DNA of 6,646 bases from Coriobacteriia bacterium (GTDB lineage: Bacteria; Actinomycetota; Coriobacteriia; Coriobacteriales; UBA8131), in assembly GCA_009781525.1 (NCBI GenBank), contig WQXZ01000099.1, positions 1 through 6,646 on the forward strand, in the 5' to 3' direction. The translations under genes were made by a program, and so were the position numbers. Below are positions 1-6,363 of the stretch, piece after piece; the stretch's first letter is position 1, and each line of letters opens with the position of its first letter. The notes beneath the pieces are model-generated. The model saw only the letters and a list, made by a program, of their open reading frames with translations. It did not search any database and had not been told where the DNA came from.

Positions 1-666
1 AAAGCGCTTGCGGCTGTATGCTGCCATCAGGGGATATCCCAGGCTGGCGAGCTCTGATGTTGCTTTAAGCAGGGCGAGGTTGTGGGTGAATAGCTTGCCG
101 AAACCTGGACCGGGGTCGATGCAGATGTTACTTGTGTTAACTCCGGCTGACTGTAGGAGTGATGCCTGCTCGAGCAGATAGGCGCTGACCTCGGTAACGA
201 CGTCGTCGTAGTGGGGGTTATCCTGCATACTTTTGGGCTCGCCCAGCATGTGCATGATCACGCAACCGACTCCAGTAGACGAGACGACCTGGCGCATGTT
301 TTCATCGCGGAAACCGGAGACATCGTTAATGATTGCAGCACCTGCATCGATGCAGGCTTGAGCAACTTCGGCATGGCGGGTGTCGATAGAAACAACCACG
401 TCTTCATCGCAGAGCCTTTGCACCACCGGTAGCACTCGCGCCAGCTCGACCTCCCAATAGACTTCATCGGATCCTGGTCTTGTTGATTCTCCGCCGACCT
501 CGATGATATCTGCGCCTTCTTCGAGCATCCGATAGGCGCGTACCAGGGCATCCTCTGTCTCGTATGCTTCTCCCCCGTCCGAGAACGAGTCGGGAGTGAC
601 GTTGACGATACCGGTGATGATCGGTTCGCTTAGATCGAATGTGAATCTACTGCATTGCCAAATCAT
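1..666 (-). CDS. folP: Dihydropteroate synthase, 5' part; C-terminus cut by window edge
   Basis: FolP condenses 6-hydroxymethyl-7,8-dihydropterin diphosphate with p-aminobenzoate to give dihydropteroate in the cytoplasm; it is the sulfonamide target. Reading the minus strand from ATG at 666 gives 222 open codons that run off the window. Visible motifs are NVTPDSFSDGG (residues 22-32), GADIIEVGGESTRPG (51-65), SIDT (93-96), INDVSG (113-118), MHMLGEPKSMQ (138-148), IDPGPGFGK (183-191) and SRK (218-220). By family alignment N22, T62, D95, N114, D184 and K220 match the substrate-contacting residues of E. coli FolP. The final Arg-x-His motif must lie beyond base 1, since about 55-60 residues are missing compared with the usual 270-285. 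The ATG has GGAG four bases upstream, and an in-frame TGA lies ten codons upstream with no other plausible start between. It is the last visible gene of the block; folB/folK commonly follow but are not in view. Confidence 0.97.
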   Translation of the reverse strand, partial: MIWQCSRFTFDLSEPIITGIVNVTPDSFSDGGEAYETEDALVRAYRMLEEGADIIEVGGESTRPGSDEVYWEVELARVLPVVQRLCDEDVVVSIDTRHAEVAQACIDAGAAIINDVSGFRDENMRQVVSSTGVGCVIMHMLGEPKSMQDNPHYDDVVTEVSAYLLEQASLLQSAGVNTSNICIDPGPGFGKLFTHNLALLKATSELASLGYPLMAAYSRKRF

Positions 667-718
667 TTTTCTCCAGACATGTGTACACGAGTGTCAGTAC
701 CTTGGCTGTTACGTCGCT

Positions 719-743
719 GCAGCTGCGATGCTTAGGCAGCTGC
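719..743 (-). other. Stem-loop in the folE-folP gap (8-bp stem)
   Basis: The self-complementary octamer GCAGCTGC occurs at 719-726 and again at 736-743, separated by nine bases, so the transcript can fold into a perfect 8-bp stem. No T-run follows it on the minus strand, so it is not a standard intrinsic terminator. It sits about 50 nt upstream of the folP start, inside the longest internal gap of the gene block. It could be an attenuation or mRNA-processing structure, or chance; no function is shown. Confidence 0.45.
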
Positions 744-788
744 TGCTGCTACGCCTCCGCCTGGCTCAGGTGCCCAACCCCTATGTCA

Positions 789-813
789 CTGCGCTGTATG
801 TTGCAGAGCGCAG
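789..813 (-). other. Stem-loop just downstream of folE (7-bp stem)
   Basis: CTGCGCT at 789-795 and AGCGCAG at 807-813 are exact reverse complements around an 11-nt loop, 16 nt past the folE stop codon on the minus strand. The bases that follow in the transcription direction are G-rich rather than T-rich, so termination is doubtful. It could stabilise the folE 3' end or reduce read-through into folP. Confidence is for the structure, not for a role. Confidence 0.4.
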
Positions 814-828
814 GTCTAACCTTATGCC

Positions 829-1395
829 TTACCTTTTGCCAAGAATCAGCGAGAGCGCCTCTTCGCGAGTCTTTGCGGACACCCTGAATGAGCCACGTAC
901 TGCTGATGTTATGGTTTTCGAACCAGGTTTTTTAACTCCACGCATCGACATGCATAGATGCTCAGCTTCTATGACTACTATCACGCCATTCGGATCAAGC
1001 TGCTCAACCAGTGTGTCAGCGATCTGGGTAGTCAGGCGTTCCTGTACTTGAGGCCTGCGAGCGTAGAGGTCAACCAGGCGAGCCAGCTTTGATATGCCGC
1101 ATACTCGCCCATCGGCTCCTGGCAGGTAGCCGACATGCGCTACCCCATGAAACGGTGCCAAGTGGTGTTCGCAAGTCGAATAAAGCGGAATATCCCTGAC
1201 CAGTACCAGCTCATGATGGTTCTCGCCGAAACTCTGAGCAAATAAGTCAGAGGGATCTTGCTCCATGCCTGCAAATATCTCCTCGTACATCCGTGCTACT
1301 CTTGCTGGAGTGTCCAGTAATCCTTCACGGTTAATGTCCTCGCCGACACCTTCGAGTATCAGTCGAACACCCTGCTCAATCTTCGCATGATCCAT
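829..1395 (-). CDS. folE: GTP cyclohydrolase I, zinc-dependent type IA
   Basis: FolE opens and rearranges GTP to 7,8-dihydroneopterin triphosphate plus formate, the entry step of folate synthesis; the family works as a cytoplasmic homodecamer. The 188-residue product is the usual bacterial length and is complete. Key motifs are GLLDTPARVARMYEE (25-39), YSTCEHHLAPFHG (72-84), GISKLARLVDLYARRPQVQE (100-119) and EHLCMSMRG (145-153). By alignment with the E. coli enzyme, C75, H78 and C148 are the zinc ligands and H77 the catalytic histidine; all are present. ATG at 1395 has a strong GGAGG (1402-1406 on the complementary strand) with a 6-nt spacer. It lies 68 nt after ftsH and 162 nt before folP, so it is probably co-transcribed with its neighbours. 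HPRT, two genes upstream, helps supply the guanine nucleotide pool it consumes. Confidence 0.98.
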   Translation of the reverse strand: MDHAKIEQGVRLILEGVGEDINREGLLDTPARVARMYEEIFAGMEQDPSDLFAQSFGENHHELVLVRDIPLYSTCEHHLAPFHGVAHVGYLPGADGRVCGISKLARLVDLYARRPQVQERLTTQIADTLVEQLDPNGVIVVIEAEHLCMSMRGVKKPGSKTITSAVRGSFRVSAKTREEALSLILGKR

Positions 1396-1446
1396 TTAAA
1401 ACCTCCAAAACTATTAAGAAGCTTTCCCGAAAAATGTATGATTGAC

Positions 1447-1465
1447 AAGACGTTGATTACGTCTT
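1447..1465. repeat. Perfect 7-bp inverted repeat overlapping the ftsH stop codon
   Basis: AAGACGT (1447-1453) and ACGTCTT (1459-1465) are exact inverted copies around a 5-nt centre, and two bases of the ftsH TAA stop are in one arm. In the ftsH-folE mRNA this is a compact hairpin, but only GTCAAT follows, not a U-tract, so it is at most a weak terminator. As DNA it could be a dimeric regulator's operator in front of folE. Neither role is demonstrated. Confidence 0.4.
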
Positions 1466-4106
1466 AACCCTCACTGTTATTGTTTTCATTGGTGGATTTC
1501 TCACTTGCCTGATCTATCTCATCTATTGTCAGTGATCCCGAGGTGTAGGCGGTACCTGCGGGTTCTACATCGCTTTTATCGGTGCTGTCATATGGAGCGC
1601 TGATTCCAGAAAGCGGTTGCCCGCTTGGAGCTGAGGCTGGCGGTGCGACGGGCGACCCGCTTGGCGGCGCTGCTATCGGCAGCCCGCTTGGCGGCGCTGC
1701 TGTCGGCGGCACCGTTGATAGCGGCATTCCCGTCGGTGGCTTGCCTTCGAGGCACCCCGCGTAGGAATCCAGTTCTGACCTTTCAACGTCTAAATCATCC
1801 TGATCCTCGTCGCTCAGGTATAGCCTTACCACGTCTTCAAAATCAACCACACCATTCACTACATCACTTAAGGTTACTTCACGGTCTTCGTCTTCAATGC
1901 CTGCACCATCAGCGCTGTCTGCATCTGTGCTGTCTGCATCTGACTCAAGCTGGCTCTCCGGCATCTCAGCGGTTCTACCGACCGGAATCCATCTTGAGGA
2001 TACATCACCGCGGTTTTCTCCCGAGTTTTCCCCCCGGCTGTTGGCTCTGCCTGTAAGGGCGCCTGAACCTCTGCCGTCTTCAGCAGCAGCTTTGGCGAGC
2101 TCTTCTTTCTCCTGCTCTGCTGCAGCAGCAAGCTGGGCAGCGGCTTCGCGCTCTTCGCGCTCGCGCAGCAATTGTGCCTCGGCTGCCTTGCGGGCATCTT
2201 CTAGCTCTTGTTTGCGCAGCTCAACAGCCTTCTTACGATTGATCTCGTCTTCTTCTAGCAAAAACTCCGACCATGTATTGTTCAGAAGAGCTTCCAGCGC
2301 CTCACTGTCAACCGTCTCACGAACAGTCAGGACATCGACCATCAGACGAATCTGCTCCTCTCGCTCGGTCAGTAGATTGCGAGCAACCTCATGGGCAGAT
2401 TTGATTATGCGCGAGACTTCCTCATCTATACGTTTTGCGGTCTCATCGCTATAGTCTGGGCTTGAATTGTAGTCGCGCCCGAGAAATACCTCATGTTGAG
2501 CCTGGCCAAAGATCTGCAGGCCAAGCGTATCTGACATACCGTAGCGGGTGACCATCTGGCGAGCGATGTTGGTTGCGCGCTCCAGATCGTTGGATGCTCC
2601 AGTGGTAATGTCGTCGCAGAAGAGCTCTTCGGCGGTGCGACCTCCCATAAACACAGCTATGTCATCAAGCATCTCGTTGCGGCTTGATAGAAAGCGGTCT
2701 TCTTCAGGGAGCGTCAAAGTGTAGCCGAGCGCCTGCCCGCGCGAGATAATGGAGATCTTGTGAACCGGATCGGCGTTTTCAAGCAGGTGTGCGACCAGCG
2801 CGTGACCCGACTCATGAAAAGCCAGTGTCTTCTTCTCTTTCTCGGTCATAATGCGGCTTTTACGCTCAGGACCTGCTATTGCCCGCTCCATAGCTTCAGT
2901 CAGCTCGGTCATGGTAATCAACTTGCGCTTCCGCCGCGCAGTCAATAAAGCAGCCTCGTTCATCAGGTTTGCCAGATCGGCTCCGGTAAAACCAGGTGTC
3001 ATACGTGCCAGGGTTTCCAGGTCAACACTATGAGCCAGAGGCTTGTCTTTGCTGTGGACCTTTAGAATCGCCTCGCGCCCTTTCAGATCAGGACGCATCA
3101 CCGTGATCTGGCGATCAAAACGCCCCGGACGCAGCAAAGCCGGGTCAAGAATGTCGGGACGGTTTGTTGCAGCAATCAGTATCACGCTTTGGTGGTCTGC
3201 GAAGCCGTCCATCTCAACCAGCAGCTGATTCAGTGTCTGCTCGCGCTCGTCGTGGCCACCGCCCAGCCCTGCACCTCTTTGCCGACCCACTGCGTCGATC
3301 TCGTCTATGAAGATAATCGAAGGAGCTGCCTCTTTTGCCTGCTCAAACAGGTCACGAACACGCGAAGCTCCGACACCGACGAACATCTCAACAAAGTCTG
3401 AGCCAGAAATCGAGAAAAATGGAACCCCAGCTTCACCAGCAACCGCACGAGCCAACAGAGTTTTACCGGTTCCTGGCGGGCCTACCAATAGCACACCGCG
3501 GGGGATCTTTGCTCCAAAACTATGGTAGCGCTCCGGATCAGACAGAAAATCCCTGACCTCTTCAAGCTCTTCGACAACCTCGTCAATACCAGCGACATCA
3601 GAGAACTTGGTGGTCGGACGCTCTTCGTGTGCCTTGCGAGCACGACTTCGCCCGAACTGCATCTGGCGATTATTAGAGGCCTCGAGCCGGTTAAACATCA
3701 TCCACCCGACAAATACCAAGCCACCGAGCAGCAGAATCGTCGGAATATACTGCAACAACAGATAATTACTGGCAGTACTGATCTTATACTTGATATTGGG
3801 ATGAGCCGCCATCAACTCATTCAGCGAATCCGAGCCGACATAACGCGAAACGAACTTCACAGCGTTCGCAGGATCGGTCTCATCCTCTCGCAGGTATTCA
3901 CCGGTTACCTTTGCGTCGTTTACCACATATGTCAGTTCAAGCACCCGCTCTTCGACCACAGCGTTGACGAACTCATTCGTCGTCAACTCATCTGGTTGTG
4001 GGCGATTGAACAGGCTGTTTCCCATCACATAGAAGAGAACAAACATACCGAAAAAAATCGCAATCGTGAATAAAGCGAATTGATTTCTATTGGTAGGTCT
4101 ACGCAC
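1464..4106 (-). CDS. ftsH: ATP-dependent zinc metalloprotease FtsH with long C-terminal tail
   Basis: FtsH is a membrane-anchored hexameric AAA+ protease that extracts and degrades misfolded membrane proteins and selected regulators. The 880-residue product has transmembrane segments near 11-29 and 115-137 with the extracytoplasmic domain between them. The AAA module follows: pore motif FVG (242-244), Walker A GPPGTGKT (209-216), Walker B IIFIDEID (264-271) and the second region of homology ending RPGRFDR (326-332). The protease domain has HESGH (431-435) with D507 as probable third zinc ligand. All catalytic residues are intact. Residues about 615-675 are a charged, Ala-rich predicted coiled coil, 718-780 are strongly acidic, and 789-835 are Pro/Ser/Gly repeats. 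The core ends near 615, so about 265 residues are extra compared with the 644-residue E. coli protein. The start is GTG, chosen because TAA lies directly upstream in frame and GAAAGGG (complement of 4113-4119) is six bases away. Confidence 0.98.
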   Translation of the reverse strand: MRRPTNRNQFALFTIAIFFGMFVLFYVMGNSLFNRPQPDELTTNEFVNAVVEERVLELTYVVNDAKVTGEYLREDETDPANAVKFVSRYVGSDSLNELMAAHPNIKYKISTASNYLLLQYIPTILLLGGLVFVGWMMFNRLEASNNRQMQFGRSRARKAHEERPTTKFSDVAGIDEVVEELEEVRDFLSDPERYHSFGAKIPRGVLLVGPPGTGKTLLARAVAGEAGVPFFSISGSDFVEMFVGVGASRVRDLFEQAKEAAPSIIFIDEIDAVGRQRGAGLGGGHDEREQTLNQLLVEMDGFADHQSVILIAATNRPDILDPALLRPGRFDRQITVMRPDLKGREAILKVHSKDKPLAHSVDLETLARMTPGFTGADLANLMNEAALLTARRKRKLITMTELTEAMERAIAGPERKSRIMTEKEKKTLAFHESGHALVAHLLENADPVHKISIISRGQALGYTLTLPEEDRFLSSRNEMLDDIAVFMGGRTAEELFCDDITTGASNDLERATNIARQMVTRYGMSDTLGLQIFGQAQHEVFLGRDYNSSPDYSDETAKRIDEEVSRIIKSAHEVARNLLTEREEQIRLMVDVLTVRETVDSEALEALLNNTWSEFLLEEDEINRKKAVELRKQELEDARKAAEAQLLREREEREAAAQLAAAAEQEKEELAKAAAEDGRGSGALTGRANSRGENSGENRGDVSSRWIPVGRTAEMPESQLESDADSTDADSADGAGIEDEDREVTLSDVVNGVVDFEDVVRLYLSDEDQDDLDVERSELDSYAGCLEGKPPTGMPLSTVPPTAAPPSGLPIAAPPSGSPVAPPASAPSGQPLSGISAPYDSTDKSDVEPAGTAYTSGSLTIDEIDQASEKSTNENNNSEG
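1656..1709 (-). repeat. 27-bp tandem repeat encoding the Pro-rich FtsH tail
   Basis: Two 27-bp units (1656-1682 and 1683-1709) agree at 24 of their first 25 bases. Each encodes nine residues of the form AAPPSG(L/S)P(I/V), near residues 800-817 of FtsH. A third, degenerate match (CCCGCTTGG at 1620-1628) lies 36 bases from the first, again a multiple of nine. The repeat is in frame, so gain or loss of units would change tail length without breaking the gene. Confidence 0.7.
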
Positions 4107-4192
4107 TTACAACCCTTTCAGCCACGCTCGAACAAACAGGCCAGGCAACCCATGAATTATTTAGCACCAGACAAAACATCATATATCCAACA

Positions 4193-4729
4193 TCACACAT
4201 ATATCTTCGGATCAAGTACGCCAACATAGGGCAGATTGCGATAACGCTCAGCATAGTCAAGGCCGTAGCCAACCAAAAAAGCATCCGGACAAAGCAGCCC
4301 GACATACTTACAGTCAACAGGAACTTCCTGCTTGCCCTCTTTCAGCAGCAGTGTGGCAATCTCAAGCGACTGGGGATTTCGACTACGCAGATACTTGCGC
4401 AGATAAGTAAGGGTCAGACCGCTGTCCAGGATATCCTCGACCAATAGAACATGGTAATTCTCAACCAAACCCTCAAGGTCTTTGTTTATGCGTACAACCC
4501 CGGAATGCTTAGCCTCAGCACCATAGCTCGATACTGCCATAAAATCCACCTCGACATCGCCCTCAATGCAGCGAATCAAGTCAGCCATAAATACAAATGA
4601 CCCTTTAAGAATGGCAACCAAAAGCAGCTTCTTACCTTTATAGTCAGCGCTGATCCGCGCACCCATCTCGCGCACAGCGGCAGCGATCTCATCTTCCGTA
4701 AACAGAATCTCGACGATATCTGAATGCAT
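4193..4729 (-). CDS. hpt: Hypoxanthine phosphoribosyltransferase
   Basis: HPRT transfers phosphoribose from PRPP to hypoxanthine or guanine, giving IMP or GMP in purine salvage. The 178-residue protein is typical for the bacterial family. It begins MHSDI as many actinobacterial and Firmicute homologues do. The PRPP-binding signature VLLVEDILDSGLT spans 94-106, with D102 the likely catalytic acid. LKGS (41-44) is the pyrophosphate-binding loop. K130, F151 and D158 correspond to human K165, F186 and D193 in purine binding. The C-terminal RNLPYVGVLDPKIY is also family-typical. ATG at 4729 is preceded by AAGGA (complement of 4735-4739) with a 5-nt spacer, and only 11 nt separate it from the tilS stop, so the two are almost certainly co-transcribed. 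The 86-nt gap to ftsH contains AT-rich sequence but no promoter I can support. Confidence 0.98.
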   Translation of the reverse strand: MHSDIVEILFTEDEIAAAVREMGARISADYKGKKLLLVAILKGSFVFMADLIRCIEGDVEVDFMAVSSYGAEAKHSGVVRINKDLEGLVENYHVLLVEDILDSGLTLTYLRKYLRSRNPQSLEIATLLLKEGKQEVPVDCKYVGLLCPDAFLVGYGLDYAERYRNLPYVGVLDPKIYV

Positions 4730-4740
4730 TCAAATCCTTC

Positions 4741-6243
4741 CTAACCATTACTGGAATGAAACATTATACTCGACAGCCGCAAACTTTCAGGTCTGGCCTT
4801 GAATCTGTCATCTGCCTGAATTCCTACTATCCAGACAATCTCTCCGCCTGCTGTCAGCTTCAGCAGCCTTTTTCGCTGCTCTCTGGCAATCTTCCGATCA
4901 ATCAGCAAATCCGACACCAGCTTACTCGACCCATTCATTCCAAGTGGATAAAACCTCTCTCCAGCCTGCAGAAAACTAATTTCTATCGGTGCGCCATACT
5001 GCTCAAGAATATCCGTATCGACAATCAGATGATTCAAGCTGGCGTTACTTTTCGCATATCCAACCGGGTCGTCCCGGAACAGGTCAGCCTCAAGCTCCTT
5101 CAGTGCAAGCATACCCAGCGGGGTACCCCCACTGCCTCCCTGCTGCGAGTCTGCTGGTATGAAAACCAGCGCACCGTAGCTGTTGCGTACCAGGATGCCG
5201 CCTGGCAGGCTGCGAGCGAAACCGGTATTCTGCCACTCAAGGTAGATTTTCTCCACATGGTCAAATGTCAGCTGGGTGGCATTTCCCCCTGCTGCCTGAT
5301 ACGCTTGGCGAATCAGGCGGCTGGCAAGTGCCGGCGAGCTCGGCAGCGCGCGGTAGCTATGAGGCAGGCTACCTTGGGGTGACCACTGGTGATTGGGCAG
5401 GTTCGCGGATTGCTGAGCTTGCATGGCTTGCCACTGCTCGAGACTTTGCTCGAGAAACTCGCTCTCGGCTGCAAGGATCTGCGTGCTGCGACTGATGGTC
5501 TCGGTCAGGCGGGGGTTGTGTGTCTGCATTTTGGGCAGCAGCTCGTGGCGCACGAAGGCGCGCAGGTAATCGGTGTCGTTGTTCGTGTCGTCCTCGCGCC
5601 AGGGGTGATTGTTGGCTTGCATCCACTCGCGCAGCTCGGCTCTGGTGCAGTCTAGCAGGGGGCGGATGATGTTTCCTCGCTGGCGGGGAATGCCTGCAAG
5701 AGAGGCTGTTCCGCCGCCTTTGATGACCCGCATCATGAAGGTCTCCGCCTGGTCGTCAGCCGTATGGGCTGTCAGGATGCGACCGCTGCTCCCAGTGCCG
5801 GAGGTGCTTGCCTCAGGCGTCGCTGCGAGCCTGCTCGCTGTGTTGAGGGTGCCTGCCACAGCGCCTGGCATTCCCGCAAGGCTGCTCAGCAGATCCTCTG
5901 CTGCCTGGTAGCGAAGCTCTCGGCCGATCTGCTCGATGTTACCACCGTGCTCGGCTTGGATTGCAGGTATGTCATAATGTCGCACCTCACAGGGCAAGCC
6001 CAGTTCAGCTGCCAGCCTGCAGACGAAGGTTTCGTCTGCATCAGCCTCTGCACCGCGCAATCCGTGGTTAATATGCAGCATCGTTAAGTCGTAATCGGGG
6101 TACAGCTCCGTCATCAGTCGCGCCATGGCCACTGAATCCGATCCGCCGCTGACCATTAATATCAGCGCGGTCGGATAGTCAGGAATCAGCTGCCAGCGTT
6201 TTATAGCTGACATGATTTTTTCATGTAATGCGTGCATGCGCAC
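4741..6243 (-). CDS. tilS: tRNA(Ile)-lysidine synthetase
   Basis: TilS attaches lysine to C34 of tRNA-Ile2 (anticodon CAU) using ATP, changing its codon reading from AUG to AUA and its charging from Met to Ile; it is normally essential. The N-terminal PP-loop ATPase shows SGGSDS (32-37), HINHGLRGAEAD (57-68) and LTAHTADDQAET (157-168). The C-terminal substrate-binding part ends with the typical RFYPLGMNGSSKLVSDLLID (430-449) and GEIVWIVGIQADDRFK (467-482). At 500 residues it is longer than many homologues, partly because of a low-complexity insert at about 121-154. The start is uncertain: the longest frame opens with GTG at 6243, an ATG lies two codons later at 6237, and another at residue 11. 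None has a Shine-Dalgarno. The ATG at 6237 lies six bases after a TAGAAT hexamer, favouring a leaderless start there. It is the first gene of the block. Confidence 0.96.
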   Translation of the reverse strand: MRMHALHEKIMSAIKRWQLIPDYPTALILMVSGGSDSVAMARLMTELYPDYDLTMLHINHGLRGAEADADETFVCRLAAELGLPCEVRHYDIPAIQAEHGGNIEQIGRELRYQAAEDLLSSLAGMPGAVAGTLNTASRLAATPEASTSGTGSSGRILTAHTADDQAETFMMRVIKGGGTASLAGIPRQRGNIIRPLLDCTRAELREWMQANNHPWREDDTNNDTDYLRAFVRHELLPKMQTHNPRLTETISRSTQILAAESEFLEQSLEQWQAMQAQQSANLPNHQWSPQGSLPHSYRALPSSPALASRLIRQAYQAAGGNATQLTFDHVEKIYLEWQNTGFARSLPGGILVRNSYGALVFIPADSQQGGSGGTPLGMLALKELEADLFRDDPVGYAKSNASLNHLIVDTDILEQYGAPIEISFLQAGERFYPLGMNGSSKLVSDLLIDRKIAREQRKRLLKLTAGGEIVWIVGIQADDRFKARPESLRLSSIMFHSSNG

Positions 6244-6249
6244 ATTCTA
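6244..6249 (-). promoter_or_regulatory. Candidate -10 hexamer for a leaderless tilS transcript
   Basis: The minus strand reads TAGAAT, matching the actinobacterial TANNNT -10 pattern. Six bases separate it from ATG at 6237, the spacing expected when transcription begins at the start codon itself. The lack of any Shine-Dalgarno before the possible tilS starts agrees with this. No convincing -35 box is seen at 16-18 bases. A six-base degenerate motif can occur by chance. Confidence 0.4.
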
Positions 6250-6331
6250 TAGCTTTGAGTTGGCAAAAACCATGATCAACTGGTATACCCTCGCCTCTCC
6301 TGGTCACCCGAATCAAGGCAGCCTGAGGAGA

Positions 6332-6347
6332 CTCGCAGGCTCGCAGG
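6332..6347. repeat. 8-bp tandem duplication CTCGCAGG x2
   Basis: CTCGCAGG occurs twice head to tail at 6332-6339 and 6340-6347. It overlaps a small hairpin (GCAGG 6343-6347, CCTGC 6351-6355, 3-nt loop). It lies between tilS and the large inverted repeat. It may be simple slippage; no role is apparent. Confidence 0.6.
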
Positions 6348-6363
6348 CGACCTGCACCCCTCG

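Noticed and set aside
1..666. folP as an acquired sulfonamide-resistance (sul-type) gene
   Set aside because: It sits in the standard chromosomal block next to folE, shows the ordinary housekeeping FolP motifs and has no mobile element beside it.
1442..1447. Perfect TTGACA on the plus strand
   Set aside because: No -10 box lies 16-18 bases downstream and no plus-strand gene follows.
1897..2454. Ser-rich open frame on the plus strand (185 codons)
   Set aside because: It is antisense to the charged coiled-coil region of FtsH, whose Glu/Arg/Ala codons read as Ser/Ala-rich on the other strand. It has no family motif.
3522..4073. Plus-strand open frame of 183 codons
   Set aside because: It lies wholly antisense to the N-terminal half of FtsH, with no recognisable domain; a frame shadow.
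4278..4283. Ala150 of HPRT where human HPRT has Lys in the PD-K-F motif, suggesting a lost purine-binding residue
   Set aside because: Counting from the human C-terminus places the purine-contacting Lys165 in the LLVK motif, which matches K130 here. The position held by A150 is variable in bacterial enzymes.
4756..5382. Plus-strand open frame of 208 codons
   Set aside because: It is fully antisense to the C-terminal part of tilS, with erratic composition and no motif.
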